9,721 nucleotides of DNA from [Eubacterium] saphenum (GTDB taxonomy: Bacteria > Bacillota > Clostridia > Oscillospirales > Ruminococcaceae), in the NCBI GenBank assembly GCA_004555855.1, contig SFJQ01000062.1, forward strand, positions 1-9,721, read 5' to 3'. Under the pieces are notes generated by a model. The model ran no database searches and was not told where the DNA came from. It saw only the letters and a list, made by a program, of their open reading frames with translations. The position numbers and the translations under genes are program-made. This document shows positions 1 through 7,358 of this stretch, piece by piece (position 1 is the stretch's first letter; each line of letters starts with the position of its first letter).

Positions 1-35
1 GCAGCTCAAACTATTGACAAAGAAGGTAAAAAATC

Positions 36-2318
36 GTGGATATTCAAAAGCAAGTTGAATGGCTGAAGCCCGACAGGATTTTAAAGCTGTACGACGGCGA
101 AAAAAATATGCTCGGAATGAACAGGCTGCTGATAATCGGCGTCGGTAAAAACGGCATCGACTGCCTTCTGAGGACAAAACACGCCGCAGAAAACCGCTTT
201 GACGCAAAAACCGATAAAATCCGATATCTTGCGTTTGGCTTGGAGGAATATCTTGAAAACGCGGAGTTTTGCGGCTCGGCGCTTTCCGATAACGAGAAAA
301 TCGCGATAAATCCCGAAGAGGCGATTTACCGTTACCTCGACAAGCCCGACCTTCTGTCGCCGCAGGCGCTCGAATGGTTTGATATGGGACTTAAAAACTA
401 CAATCCGGCTGTTCCCAAATACGGTCTGCAAAAGCGCCAATGCGGGAGAATTGCGCTGTTTCACTACATAGGCGCGCTGCTGAACCGTCTTGACGAGCTG
501 ATAAACCACTTCGCCAAGAACGAAAACCCGCTTGAAATAACGGTTGTCGGGAATATGGGCGACCCGTTTTTCGGGGGAACCGTTGTTGATTTCGGCTATA
601 TTCTCACGGCGCTGTTCAAAACCACGAGCTTCCCCGTGAAAATCAACTCGCTGATGTTTGTCGGCGACACCGCGCAGCTTTTCGAAAAAGACGCGCGCGA
701 CCTCGCAAATTACTACGCGAACACGATTATCACAAAGGGCGAGCTGGACGCGTTCCAGAGCCGCAAAGCGAAATTTTCGCAGAAGTACACGGGCGCGTTT
801 GAGGTAACCTCGGACAAGCCCCCGTTTAACGCCTGCTACGTTGCCTCGGCGGAAAAAACCTACGAAAAAACGCTTTCTTCCGCGGCGGAAAAACTGCTCT
901 CGACAGGCGAGTTCATCTACAAAAAAGACGACGACGCGGACAAGGTTGTGTCGTACAATATGCTCGGTCAAAGCGGATCGCACTCGTTCAGATATCTGGC
1001 TTATGATGTCGCGGGAATGGAAATTCCGCTCGGGAAAATCGTGTCGTATCTGTCGGTAAAGCTGTTCTCAAGCCTTTGCAGCTACCTCAGACAAAACACC
1101 GTCGGCGAAATGCAGATGGGTGTTTACACAAGCAAAATCACGCCCAACGCAATGCTTCTTGCGTCAAGAGCGGGGGTTGTTCCAAAAATCGAATATGACG
1201 AAAAGTACAATCCCCTGTTCTCGATGAAATCGCTGAAAAAAGGCTCGGAATCAAGCAAGAATTATGTCACGGAAAAGGTTGAGGAATACGCGCGGCTGGT
1301 TAAAGAGGGCGCGGCAATTGTGCTGCCCGAGGCGGTTTCAAGCGTGATTTCCGCCTGCGACGACGCGCTCAATCACTTTGAAAAAGGCCCGTTCTGCGCG
1401 ACCGAAATCATCAACAAATGCCAGTCGGAGCTGCAAACGCTGATAAACCGCACGAAATCCGAAAAAGAGGATATTGACGAGCAGATGGCGTGCGAAGAAC
1501 GCCTTTTGCAGAGCGATTACCGAAAGCTCAAGAGCACGCCCTCGCTGATGGCGGGAAACGCGCTTCGGCTGTATATTTCATCGCTGTCGGAATACGCGAA
1601 TTTTCTCAGACAGCAGAAAACCGTTGATACAATGCTGGATTTTTACACGTCCGCGTATGACCGGCTGAACGAGTATTCCGAGAAAACGCTTTCCGAAAAA
1701 GTCAAGATTTTCTCGCTGGACGCGTCGGAGTTTCTCGCGCATTTTGAAAGCGAGGAAGAAAGCTGCATAAAAGAAGCGTTTGAGGTGAACACGCCGAAGG
1801 TGCTTGAGAAGCTCGACAAGCTGGTCGAGGAAATTCCCGAAACCACAAGAACGCTTGCTTTCAAGAAGATGAAAATGATTGACGCGGGAGAGGACGGCGC
1901 GCAGTTTGCCGCGGAAATCGTCAATCTCGCGGCAAGGTGCTTCGGCGGATTTTTGCTGATGGGGTACAACGATTTCTGCGAGTATTTCGGCGCGGAAAGC
2001 TCGGTTCGGGACGCTCTCCAAAGCTGTTTTGACAGCATAAATGTGAAAACGCCGACGCTTGACGAGCAGCCGCTCACAAGGATTCTTTGCCCGAAAAACA
2101 TAAAACAGGGCGACGTCGCGCAGCTCAAAGCCTCGCGTCAGGGGATAAACTATATCTGGAACGTTTCGCCGTTGTTCAATGCGGCGGTTGTGGTTCAGAT
2201 AAAAGGCGGCGTGAAATTTGACGGATTTAAGGACTACAATCAGTGGGAAAATATGCGTTACGCTTATGTCAACGACTCTCTCAAAAAACACGGAATACAC
2301 ATCTTCAAGAACGTTTAA
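36..2318 (+). CDS. Tubulin-like protein (Tubulin_2-type) with degenerate phosphate loop
   Basis: Large soluble protein of the bacterial tubulin-like family related to FtsZ/tubulin. The cellular role of this family is poorly known; it often sits near von Willebrand A-type or membrane genes. Visible landmarks are a T1-like nucleotide loop IIGVGKNG (residues 33-40), the family block YGLQKRQCGRIALF (about 129-142), and the region where tubulins carry GGTGSG, here GDPFFGGTVVD (175-185), so the signature glycines are only partly kept. A KPPFNACYVAS block follows, then a long helical, charged region (about 470-510) that may form a coiled coil. No signal peptide or membrane segment is seen. The start is GTG with AGAAGG at 21-26, nine bases upstream; an in-frame TGA at 15-17 rules out an earlier start. 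ATG codons 25 and 28 would also keep the T1 loop. The first 35 bases may hold the tail of an upstream gene, but its frame cannot be decided. Family assignment is good; biochemical function is unknown. Confidence 0.82.
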   Translation: MDIQKQVEWLKPDRILKLYDGEKNMLGMNRLLIIGVGKNGIDCLLRTKHAAENRFDAKTDKIRYLAFGLEEYLENAEFCGSALSDNEKIAINPEEAIYRYLDKPDLLSPQALEWFDMGLKNYNPAVPKYGLQKRQCGRIALFHYIGALLNRLDELINHFAKNENPLEITVVGNMGDPFFGGTVVDFGYILTALFKTTSFPVKINSLMFVGDTAQLFEKDARDLANYYANTIITKGELDAFQSRKAKFSQKYTGAFEVTSDKPPFNACYVASAEKTYEKTLSSAAEKLLSTGEFIYKKDDDADKVVSYNMLGQSGSHSFRYLAYDVAGMEIPLGKIVSYLSVKLFSSLCSYLRQNTVGEMQMGVYTSKITPNAMLLASRAGVVPKIEYDEKYNPLFSMKSLKKGSESSKNYVTEKVEEYARLVKEGAAIVLPEAVSSVISACDDALNHFEKGPFCATEIINKCQSELQTLINRTKSEKEDIDEQMACEERLLQSDYRKLKSTPSLMAGNALRLYISSLSEYANFLRQQKTVDTMLDFYTSAYDRLNEYSEKTLSEKVKIFSLDASEFLAHFESEEESCIKEAFEVNTPKVLEKLDKLVEEIPETTRTLAFKKMKMIDAGEDGAQFAAEIVNLAARCFGGFLLMGYNDFCEYFGAESSVRDALQSCFDSINVKTPTLDEQPLTRILCPKNIKQGDVAQLKASRQGINYIWNVSPLFNAAVVVQIKGGVKFDGFKDYNQWENMRYAYVNDSLKKHGIHIFKNV

Positions 2319-2339
2319 CCAAATTTCTAACGGAGTAAT

Positions 2340-4985
2340 ATGAAAACAAAAAAACAATCGGGGATAGTACTGGTTTACGACAGATACTACGGCAAAAAAC
2401 CGTCTGCGCTTGTCCAGACGCTGAAAAAAGCGCTTTACTGCACCGCGCTTTGCGTGTGCGCTTCGCTTTTTCTGATAGTCGAATACGAAATGCCCGTGAA
2501 TTTATGGGCGGCAGCGGGAATTTGCGCGCTTTTCAGCGTGTTTTTCTGCACGGTTTTCAGCCTTGTGAAAAAGAAAATCGCGATTCCGATTTTTGTGTTT
2601 TTCGGCGGGATAATTATATTCTTCAACCGAGAAAATCTGTGGGAGCGTATCTCCTACTTCACCGACCTGATTATTATGCGAATGAACGGAATCGTGTTCT
2701 ACACCGAGAAATTCACGTTCCACACCGAAGCGCAGCTTTCGGGGACATACCCGCCCTGCGCCGACGGAGTTCTTCTCGGAATTTGCACGTTTATGTGCAT
2801 TTTTGCGATGATAACGGCGGCTTCGATGTTCCGCAAACCCGTGATTTACCCGTCGTTTATCCTGTTTATTCTGTTGTGCGCGCCTGTTATCGTGGCGGGA
2901 AACTTCGAGTTCAATTTCTGGATAATTCCTGCTCTTGCGCTTTACATCGGCGCGATTTCTCTGTCAAAAACCTACTCCGAGGGTGCGGCAATCAAGAAAG
3001 GATTTTTCGGGAGTTTTCGCGCGGATACACGAAAGGAAGAGCGGGAATTTCGCAATAAAACCGCAAAGGCTGCGTTTGTGAAACGCGCTCAGATGAACGG
3101 GATTTTCTATTCAAAATATCTCGCGTCGGCTTGCTGGGCGGCGGCGCTTTTCACGGCATGCGCGCTTATTGCAAACAGCTTCGCGCCCGTCAGAGAAGGC
3201 TTCGATTACAGCGATTTCTACAACTTTTTGAACAATATCGGTCAAAGCTCCGGAATAACCTCGCCGTTTGAAAACGGGCCGGTTTCTGAGTATTTTTCAA
3301 GCTACGGCACGGGCGCAAATTCATCGCTGAACATTATTTCCCCCGGCAAAAGCAATCAGGAAATTCTCCGCGTAACCAGTCCCGCGAGCGAGGTTTATCT
3401 TCGCGGCGATATCGGTATCGATTTCACGGGAACGTCGTGGACTTCTCCGATAAAGCACGAGCCGAAATTGTGGAAAAGCAGCGAACTTTCCGAGGTTTAT
3501 CGTCCCGCGGAAATGCGCATTCTGCAAATGATGGCGCAGTCCTACGGGGAAGAATTTGCGATTTCCGACACGTTTGGCGATTTCTTGTTAAAGGGGATAA
3601 ATGAAAGCGAGCTTATCGTTGATTATCTCTGCCCGACGGACGTTGTTTTTCTGCCGTCTTACACATCGGAGTTCGGCTTCTTCGAGAACGAAATTTTCGA
3701 TGTTTACGGCGACTATTCTGTGCGCGTAAACGAAAATTACGACAAAATCAACACGGTAAAATGCGCAGCTCTTGTTCCCCCGATAAATTACACCGGAAGC
3801 AGCCGCGAAAGCCGTCTTGAAACGTTTGATTACCTGAAAAGCATCGGCGAAAAATACCCGATGGACGAGATTTTCGACTCGTATTTTGACAAGGACGGGC
3901 TTTACGAGGACTATAAAAATTACGTTTATCAGACGTATCTTTCGGTTCCCGAACATCTGAAATCGGACATCGACCTGTATCTTTTAAACAACAAGCTGTT
4001 TTTCAACGTCTACAAGGACGACAGGATTGACTCGAAGGCAGGCTATGAAGCGGCTCTCGATATCACGGATTTTCTCATAAACAACTACACCTACTCCCTC
4101 GACGCGAAAATCAATATGAAAAATCCGATTATGAGCTTCCTGAACGACGTGAAAAGCGGTCACTGCGCGCTTTTTGCAAGCTCGATGACGCTGATGCTGC
4201 GCGAGCTGGGCATTCCCGCTCGTTACTGCACAGGCTTTGTTGCCCCGAAAACCGAAGGCGATAATTACGCGATTTTACGCTCGAAAAACCTCCACGCGTG
4301 GTGCGAAGCGTATTTTGACGAAATCGGCTGGGTGACGTTTGACCCGACAAGCAGCTCGATTGCAAATGCCATTCAAATCGAAAATTCATCGGAGGATTCA
4401 TCGTCCGACAGCTCCGCGTCCTCAGAGGCTTCCTCGGAAGAGAGCGAGAGTATAAGCTCAGACAGCTCCGATTTTGAAAAAAGCGACAGCTTTGCAAGCT
4501 CCGATAACACTACCGAAAATCCCTCCAATAAACCAACCGCGCCAGAGGAAAATCTCCCCGTTGACGCTTCTCCGATAATTCTCACGATTGTGGGGATTTT
4601 GCTTGTAATCGGCGCAGTTGTCCTGACATCGGTCAAGCTGAAATCGTTCGACAAAAACGCGAGAAAAGCGCTCAAAAAGCTGTACAAGAGCGAAAGCGCC
4701 GAGCCGGTTTACGGGAAAATTCTCGCGGTGCTTGCGATTTGTGGTCAAAAACCCGCTCCCGGCGAGCTTCCCGAGCAATTCTACGAGCGCTGCGAAAACA
4801 AGCTGTGTGTTGCGATAACGGCGCATAAGGAAGTGCTGCTGAAGGCGGCTTTCGCCGGAAAAACAGACGAAACCGAAATTGCCGAGCTTGCACGTCTGCT
4901 TGAGAGCGTTTTCAACGCTGCGGACAAAAAACTGAACAGAATGGACCGCTTTAAACTGCGATTAATTATGCTTACAAAAAAATAA
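2340..4985 (+). CDS. Membrane-anchored transglutaminase-like protein (TgpA type)
   Basis: Polytopic membrane protein with an extracytoplasmic transglutaminase/protease-like domain. The N-terminal part holds about seven hydrophobic segments (roughly residues 31-47, 54-75, 79-95, 142-163, 168-186, 191-208, 260-280). This places residues 281-742 outside the cell. The catalytic core shows SGHCALFASS with Cys609, NLHAWCEAYF with His652 and VTFDPT with Asp668: a complete Cys-His-Asp triad with normal spacing. A Ser/Asp/Glu-rich linker (about 680-737) leads to a last membrane helix (about 744-766) and a basic cytoplasmic tail resembling the C-terminal region of TgpA proteins. The start ATG has GGAG at 2332-2335, four bases upstream, and lies 21 bp after the tubulin-like gene, so co-transcription is likely. 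The usual TgpA partners (MoxR ATPase and DUF58 protein) are not in the window; they could lie upstream. The substrate is unknown; cell-wall peptide or surface-protein processing is inferred. Confidence 0.88.
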   Translation: MKTKKQSGIVLVYDRYYGKKPSALVQTLKKALYCTALCVCASLFLIVEYEMPVNLWAAAGICALFSVFFCTVFSLVKKKIAIPIFVFFGGIIIFFNRENLWERISYFTDLIIMRMNGIVFYTEKFTFHTEAQLSGTYPPCADGVLLGICTFMCIFAMITAASMFRKPVIYPSFILFILLCAPVIVAGNFEFNFWIIPALALYIGAISLSKTYSEGAAIKKGFFGSFRADTRKEEREFRNKTAKAAFVKRAQMNGIFYSKYLASACWAAALFTACALIANSFAPVREGFDYSDFYNFLNNIGQSSGITSPFENGPVSEYFSSYGTGANSSLNIISPGKSNQEILRVTSPASEVYLRGDIGIDFTGTSWTSPIKHEPKLWKSSELSEVYRPAEMRILQMMAQSYGEEFAISDTFGDFLLKGINESELIVDYLCPTDVVFLPSYTSEFGFFENEIFDVYGDYSVRVNENYDKINTVKCAALVPPINYTGSSRESRLETFDYLKSIGEKYPMDEIFDSYFDKDGLYEDYKNYVYQTYLSVPEHLKSDIDLYLLNNKLFFNVYKDDRIDSKAGYEAALDITDFLINNYTYSLDAKINMKNPIMSFLNDVKSGHCALFASSMTLMLRELGIPARYCTGFVAPKTEGDNYAILRSKNLHAWCEAYFDEIGWVTFDPTSSSIANAIQIENSSEDSSSDSSASSEASSEESESISSDSSDFEKSDSFASSDNTTENPSNKPTAPEENLPVDASPIILTIVGILLVIGAVVLTSVKLKSFDKNARKALKKLYKSESAEPVYGKILAVLAICGQKPAPGELPEQFYERCENKLCVAITAHKEVLLKAAFAGKTDETEIAELARLLESVFNAADKKLNRMDRFKLRLIMLTKK
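4375..4552 (+). other. Ser/Asp/Glu-rich linker segment within the transglutaminase
   Basis: This stretch encodes a low-complexity acidic and serine-rich spacer between the transglutaminase core and the C-terminal membrane helix. Serine is written with mixed codons (TCA, TCG, TCC, AGC), so the composition is kept at protein level and is not a recent DNA repeat expansion. Such segments act as flexible extracellular stalks; that role is inferred. Confidence 0.7.
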
Positions 4986-4986
4986 T

Positions 4987-5006
4987 ACCATTTTTTGAAA
5001 AAAGGT
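4987..5006 (+). terminator. Possible weak AT-rich hairpin after the transglutaminase gene
   Basis: Just after the TAA stop, ACC plus a T6 tract faces an A6 tract plus GGT around a very small loop, with one bulged A. The stem is mostly A-U and is not followed by a clean U-run on the plus strand, so it is a poor intrinsic terminator. It sits directly before the promoter of the next gene and may reduce read-through. Confidence 0.25.
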
Positions 5007-5007
5007 G

Positions 5008-5036
5008 TTGATTTTCTGCACCTAGTGTGTTATAAT
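5008..5036 (+). promoter_or_regulatory. Sigma-A promoter, extended -10, for the DHH gene
   Basis: TTGATT (5008-5013, 5 of 6 to consensus) and a perfect TATAAT (5031-5036) are separated by exactly 17 bp. TG at 5028-5029 adds an extended -10. Transcription should start near 5043, giving a leader of about 30 nt that contains the GAGGAG ribosome binding site. The downstream gene therefore probably forms its own transcription unit despite lying close behind the transglutaminase gene. Confidence 0.85.
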
Positions 5037-5072
5037 GTATAATATAACTAATCATTGAGGAGTGATTACAAC

Positions 5073-6005
5073 GTGGCAATGAGATTGATTACCCGTTCGG
5101 ACTTTGACGGACTCGCATGCGGAGCGCTTTTGCTCTGCGCGGGAGTTGTTGACAGTTGGACGTTCGCTCACCCGAAGGATTTACAGGACGGACTTATTCC
5201 GGTGACCGAAAACGATTGTCTGGCAAACGTTCCGTTTGTGGAAGGCTGCGGGCTTTGGTTTGACCACCATTCAAGCGAAGAGGAACGCTGCCGCTACAAG
5301 GGTAAGTATAAGGGCGAAAGCCGCATTACACCGAGCTGCGCGAGAATTATCTACGAGTACTACGGCGGCAAGGAGCGCTTCCCGAACTTTGATGATTTGA
5401 TGGAAGCGGTTGACAAGGTGGACAGCGGAAATCTCACGCGCGACGAAATACTCAATCCGCAGGGCTGGATTCTGGTAGGATTTCTGATGGACCCGAGAAC
5501 AGGTCTTGGAAGATTCAGAAATTTCACGATAAGCAATTACCAGTTGATGGAAAAGCTTCTGAGATGCTGCTCGTATATGACCACGGAAGAAATCCTCGCG
5601 ATGCCCGATATCAAGGAAAGAATTGCTCTTTACAACGAACAGACCGAGCTGTTCAAGGAAATGGTACATAAATACACGCACGTTGAGAAAGACGTTATCA
5701 TCACGGATTTGCGCGGCGTTAGTCCGATTTACACAGGCAACCGTTTCCTGATTTACTCGCTTTATCCCGAGCAGAATATAAGCTGCTGGATTGTTGACGG
5801 AAAGGGTGGAAAGGGCTGCTCCTGCGCGGTCGGCTACTCTATTCTCAACAGAACCTCGCACGTTAACGTCGGCTCAACGATGCTGAAATACGGCGGCGGC
5901 GGTCACATGGCTGTCGGCACCTGCCAGTTCCCCGATGAAACCGAGGAAGAGATGGTGCCTAAGCTCATCGACGAGCTTGTAAACTACGATAAATATCACT
6001 CCTAA
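5073..6005 (+). CDS. DHH-family phosphoesterase (exopolyphosphatase-like)
   Basis: 310-aa cytoplasmic DHH/DHHA1 phosphoesterase. Members hydrolyse phosphodiester or phosphoanhydride bonds with Mn2+ or similar metals; examples are RecJ, c-di-AMP/nanoRNA phosphodiesterases and exopolyphosphatases. Visible are the N-terminal TRSDFDGLACG motif (Asp10, Asp12), the WFDHH signature (Asp64-His65-His66), a VDKVDSG segment (Asp114, Asp117) that may supply the third metal ligand, and the C-terminal DHHA1 loop GGGGHMAVG (274-282). There are no membrane, CBS or DNA-binding regions, so it is a stand-alone enzyme. GTG at 5073 was chosen because GAGGAG (5057-5062) lies ten bases upstream; the longer reading frame from TTG 5055 would begin inside that site, and ATG 5079 is 16 bases away. 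It has its own promoter and is followed immediately by a strong terminator. The exact substrate cannot be read from sequence. Confidence 0.87.
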   Translation: MAMRLITRSDFDGLACGALLLCAGVVDSWTFAHPKDLQDGLIPVTENDCLANVPFVEGCGLWFDHHSSEEERCRYKGKYKGESRITPSCARIIYEYYGGKERFPNFDDLMEAVDKVDSGNLTRDEILNPQGWILVGFLMDPRTGLGRFRNFTISNYQLMEKLLRCCSYMTTEEILAMPDIKERIALYNEQTELFKEMVHKYTHVEKDVIITDLRGVSPIYTGNRFLIYSLYPEQNISCWIVDGKGGKGCSCAVGYSILNRTSHVNVGSTMLKYGGGGHMAVGTCQFPDETEEEMVPKLIDELVNYDKYHS

Positions 6006-6010
6006 AAATA

Positions 6011-6038
6011 AAGCACGGTTTTCAAGCCGTGCTTTTTT
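6011..6038. terminator. Bidirectional intrinsic terminator between convergent genes
   Basis: A 9-bp perfect stem, AAAGCACGG (6011-6019) with CCGTGCTTT (6028-6036), encloses an 8-nt loop. On the plus strand it ends in a T5 run (6034-6038); on the minus strand the stem is followed by TTTATTTTTAG. It lies between the stop of the DHH gene and the stop of trmO, and overlaps the trmO stop codon by two bases, so it can end both converging transcripts. Confidence 0.9.
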
Positions 6039-6690
6039 ATTCGATTTTTACCACAAAAAGCGTGTTTCCGTCAACCCGAAAGCTCACCTGCCGCTCCGCG
6101 AAAGCCATTGTGTAAACTCGCTCGGGTGCGTTCTGGTACTGCGGGCGCGGGTCTTGCGCGAGAATTTGAATAAGGGAATTACGCTTGATTTCGGGGATTT
6201 TTTCGAGCAGCTCCTCGGGAAAATCCACCTCGAGAACAGCCGATTTTTCGCTCAGCGACCAGCCGTTTGACGCGTCGGGAACGCTGTCGGCATACGGGAG
6301 ATAAGGCTTGATGTCGAAGATTGGCGTGCCGTTCATCAAGTCCGCGCCCGATACCACAAGCGTGCCGTCCGCGCAGATTTCGCAAAGCCGCACCACGCTT
6401 AGTCCGAGCGGGTTCGGGCGATTCGGCGAGCGCGTTGCAAAAACGCCTTTTCGGACGTTGCCGCCAAGCCGCGGTGGACGAACAGTCGGTGAGAATTTCC
6501 CGTCAAACTCCGAAAAGCCCCAGATAAGCCACAAATGCGAAAAATCTTCAATCCCGCGAATTGCGTTTCTATCACGGAATTTCGGTTCAAAGACAATTTT
6601 TGACGGCAAATCGCACAGCCCGCTTTGTCGTGGAATACCAAATTTTTCCTTGAAATCATTCTCAATATGTGCAATAGGTTCGATAATCAT
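6037..6690 (-). CDS. trmO: tRNA (N6-threonylcarbamoyladenosine-37) N6-methyltransferase TrmO
   Basis: 217-aa TrmO/TsaA (YaeB/VirR-type) enzyme that uses S-adenosylmethionine to methylate t6A37 to m6t6A37 in tRNAs such as tRNA-Thr, tuning decoding of ACY codons. The beta-barrel family blocks are clear: IEDFSHLWLIWGF (47-59), RPPRLGGNVRKGVFATRSPN (71-90) followed by RPNPLGLS, and GADLMNGTPIFDIKPYLPYAD (115-135, in two parts). The C-terminal DPRPQY (180-185) shows that the second domain is also present. ATG 6690 was chosen because GAGGAG (6706-6701) lies ten bases upstream; the frame can be extended to a TTG at 6708, but that overlaps the ribosome binding site. The TGA of the NYN reading frame (6707-6705) overlaps this site, so the two are probably co-transcribed and translationally coupled. 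The gene ends inside the shared terminator. Confidence 0.93.
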   Translation of the reverse strand: MIIEPIAHIENDFKEKFGIPRQSGLCDLPSKIVFEPKFRDRNAIRGIEDFSHLWLIWGFSEFDGKFSPTVRPPRLGGNVRKGVFATRSPNRPNPLGLSVVRLCEICADGTLVVSGADLMNGTPIFDIKPYLPYADSVPDASNGWSLSEKSAVLEVDFPEELLEKIPEIKRNSLIQILAQDPRPQYQNAPERVYTMAFAERQVSFRVDGNTLFVVKIE

Positions 6691-6704
6691 TTCCGGAAAT
6701 CTCC

Positions 6705-7358
6705 TCAATTAAGCGTGTCCAAAACGTCACGAATTGCCCGTTCAACCTCTTCAACCTCCAGCCGAAAAACCTCAGCAGATACTCTCATAGCGCCGCTTCC
6801 GAGGATTATGAGCTGCTCGGTGCCGTCGGAAGTGGCAACGCGAACGCGATTTTCGGGGCTGAGTTTATGCGCGGTTTTCTCGATGAACATATCGGCAGTT
6901 TCGGCTTCCTTCGTGTACACCACCGTGATGTTTCCATATTCTTCCACTTCCCTGTCGCTTTTCACCTTATACGCGTCAAAAACGAGAATGAGATTGCAGC
7001 GCCGAAAAGCCTGATAATTGCACAAAATGTTGACGAGCTTAGCCCGCGCAAAATCAAGGTTTTCGCGCGCAAGAGAAGCGAGATTTTCCCACGAAAAAAT
7101 AATGTTGTACCCGTCAACGAGCAGGTACTCCTCGCCGGTTTTCGGCTTCGGCGACTTGTAATTCTGCTCGGTTGACTTGTCGCGGCGCATTGCCGAGCGC
7201 TCAGGTCGCCTGATTTTTCCGTAGGTTCGCTCGAAAATTTCCATCAGCTCTTTGTCGGTTGCCGCGCGCTGCTTATAGGACAGAATTTCGCTCTCCGACA
7301 CGCCTCGCGGCTTCTCAAGAACGCTCGCGAGGTGCATTTTTTCGGCGCTTCGTCCCAT
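6705..7358 (-). CDS. NYN (YacP/Rae1-like) nuclease domain, -1 frame continuation of the GTPase
   Basis: PIN-like NYN ribonuclease domain related to YacP/Rae1; Bacillus subtilis Rae1 cleaves mRNA in the ribosomal A site. Numbering from ATG 7358, the acidic active-site candidates are Asp82 in LLVDGYNII, Asp128 in VFDAYK, Glu153 and Asp156 in EAETAD, and Asp178 in ATSDGTEQ; all look intact. Before the domain (about 8-75) is a basic linker beginning MHLASVLEKP. The frame overlaps the GTPase frame by 115 bases. Neither ATG 7358 nor ATG 7337 has a convincing ribosome binding site, which argues that the domain is made as the C-terminal part of the GTPase by a -1 frame change at the A6 run. Read that way, residues 8-217 follow GTPase Lys621 and the fusion has 831 residues. 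From memory, clostridial relatives often encode GTPase and NYN as one chain. Independent translation by coupling remains possible. Confidence 0.8.
   Translation of the reverse strand: MGRSAEKMHLASVLEKPRGVSESEILSYKQRAATDKELMEIFERTYGKIRRPERSAMRRDKSTEQNYKSPKPKTGEEYLLVDGYNIIFSWENLASLARENLDFARAKLVNILCNYQAFRRCNLILVFDAYKVKSDREVEEYGNITVVYTKEAETADMFIEKTAHKLSPENRVRVATSDGTEQLIILGSGAMRVSAEVFRLEVEEVERAIRDVLDTLN

Noticed and set aside
14..43. TTGACA at 14-19 as a promoter for the tubulin-like gene
   Set aside because: At 17-bp spacing the -10 position has no TATAAT-like hexamer and would fall inside the start of the gene; the sequence is probably the end of an upstream gene plus the ribosome binding site.
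81..983. Minus-strand open frame of 300 codons opposite the tubulin-like gene
   Set aside because: Arg/Phe/Val-rich shadow of the coding strand with no family motif, promoter or ribosome binding site.
5029..5048. GTTATA and TATAAC ends around the -10 box as a repressor operator
   Set aside because: Only the outer 6 bp match; the inner part does not, and the region is simply AT-rich, as expected at a promoter start site.
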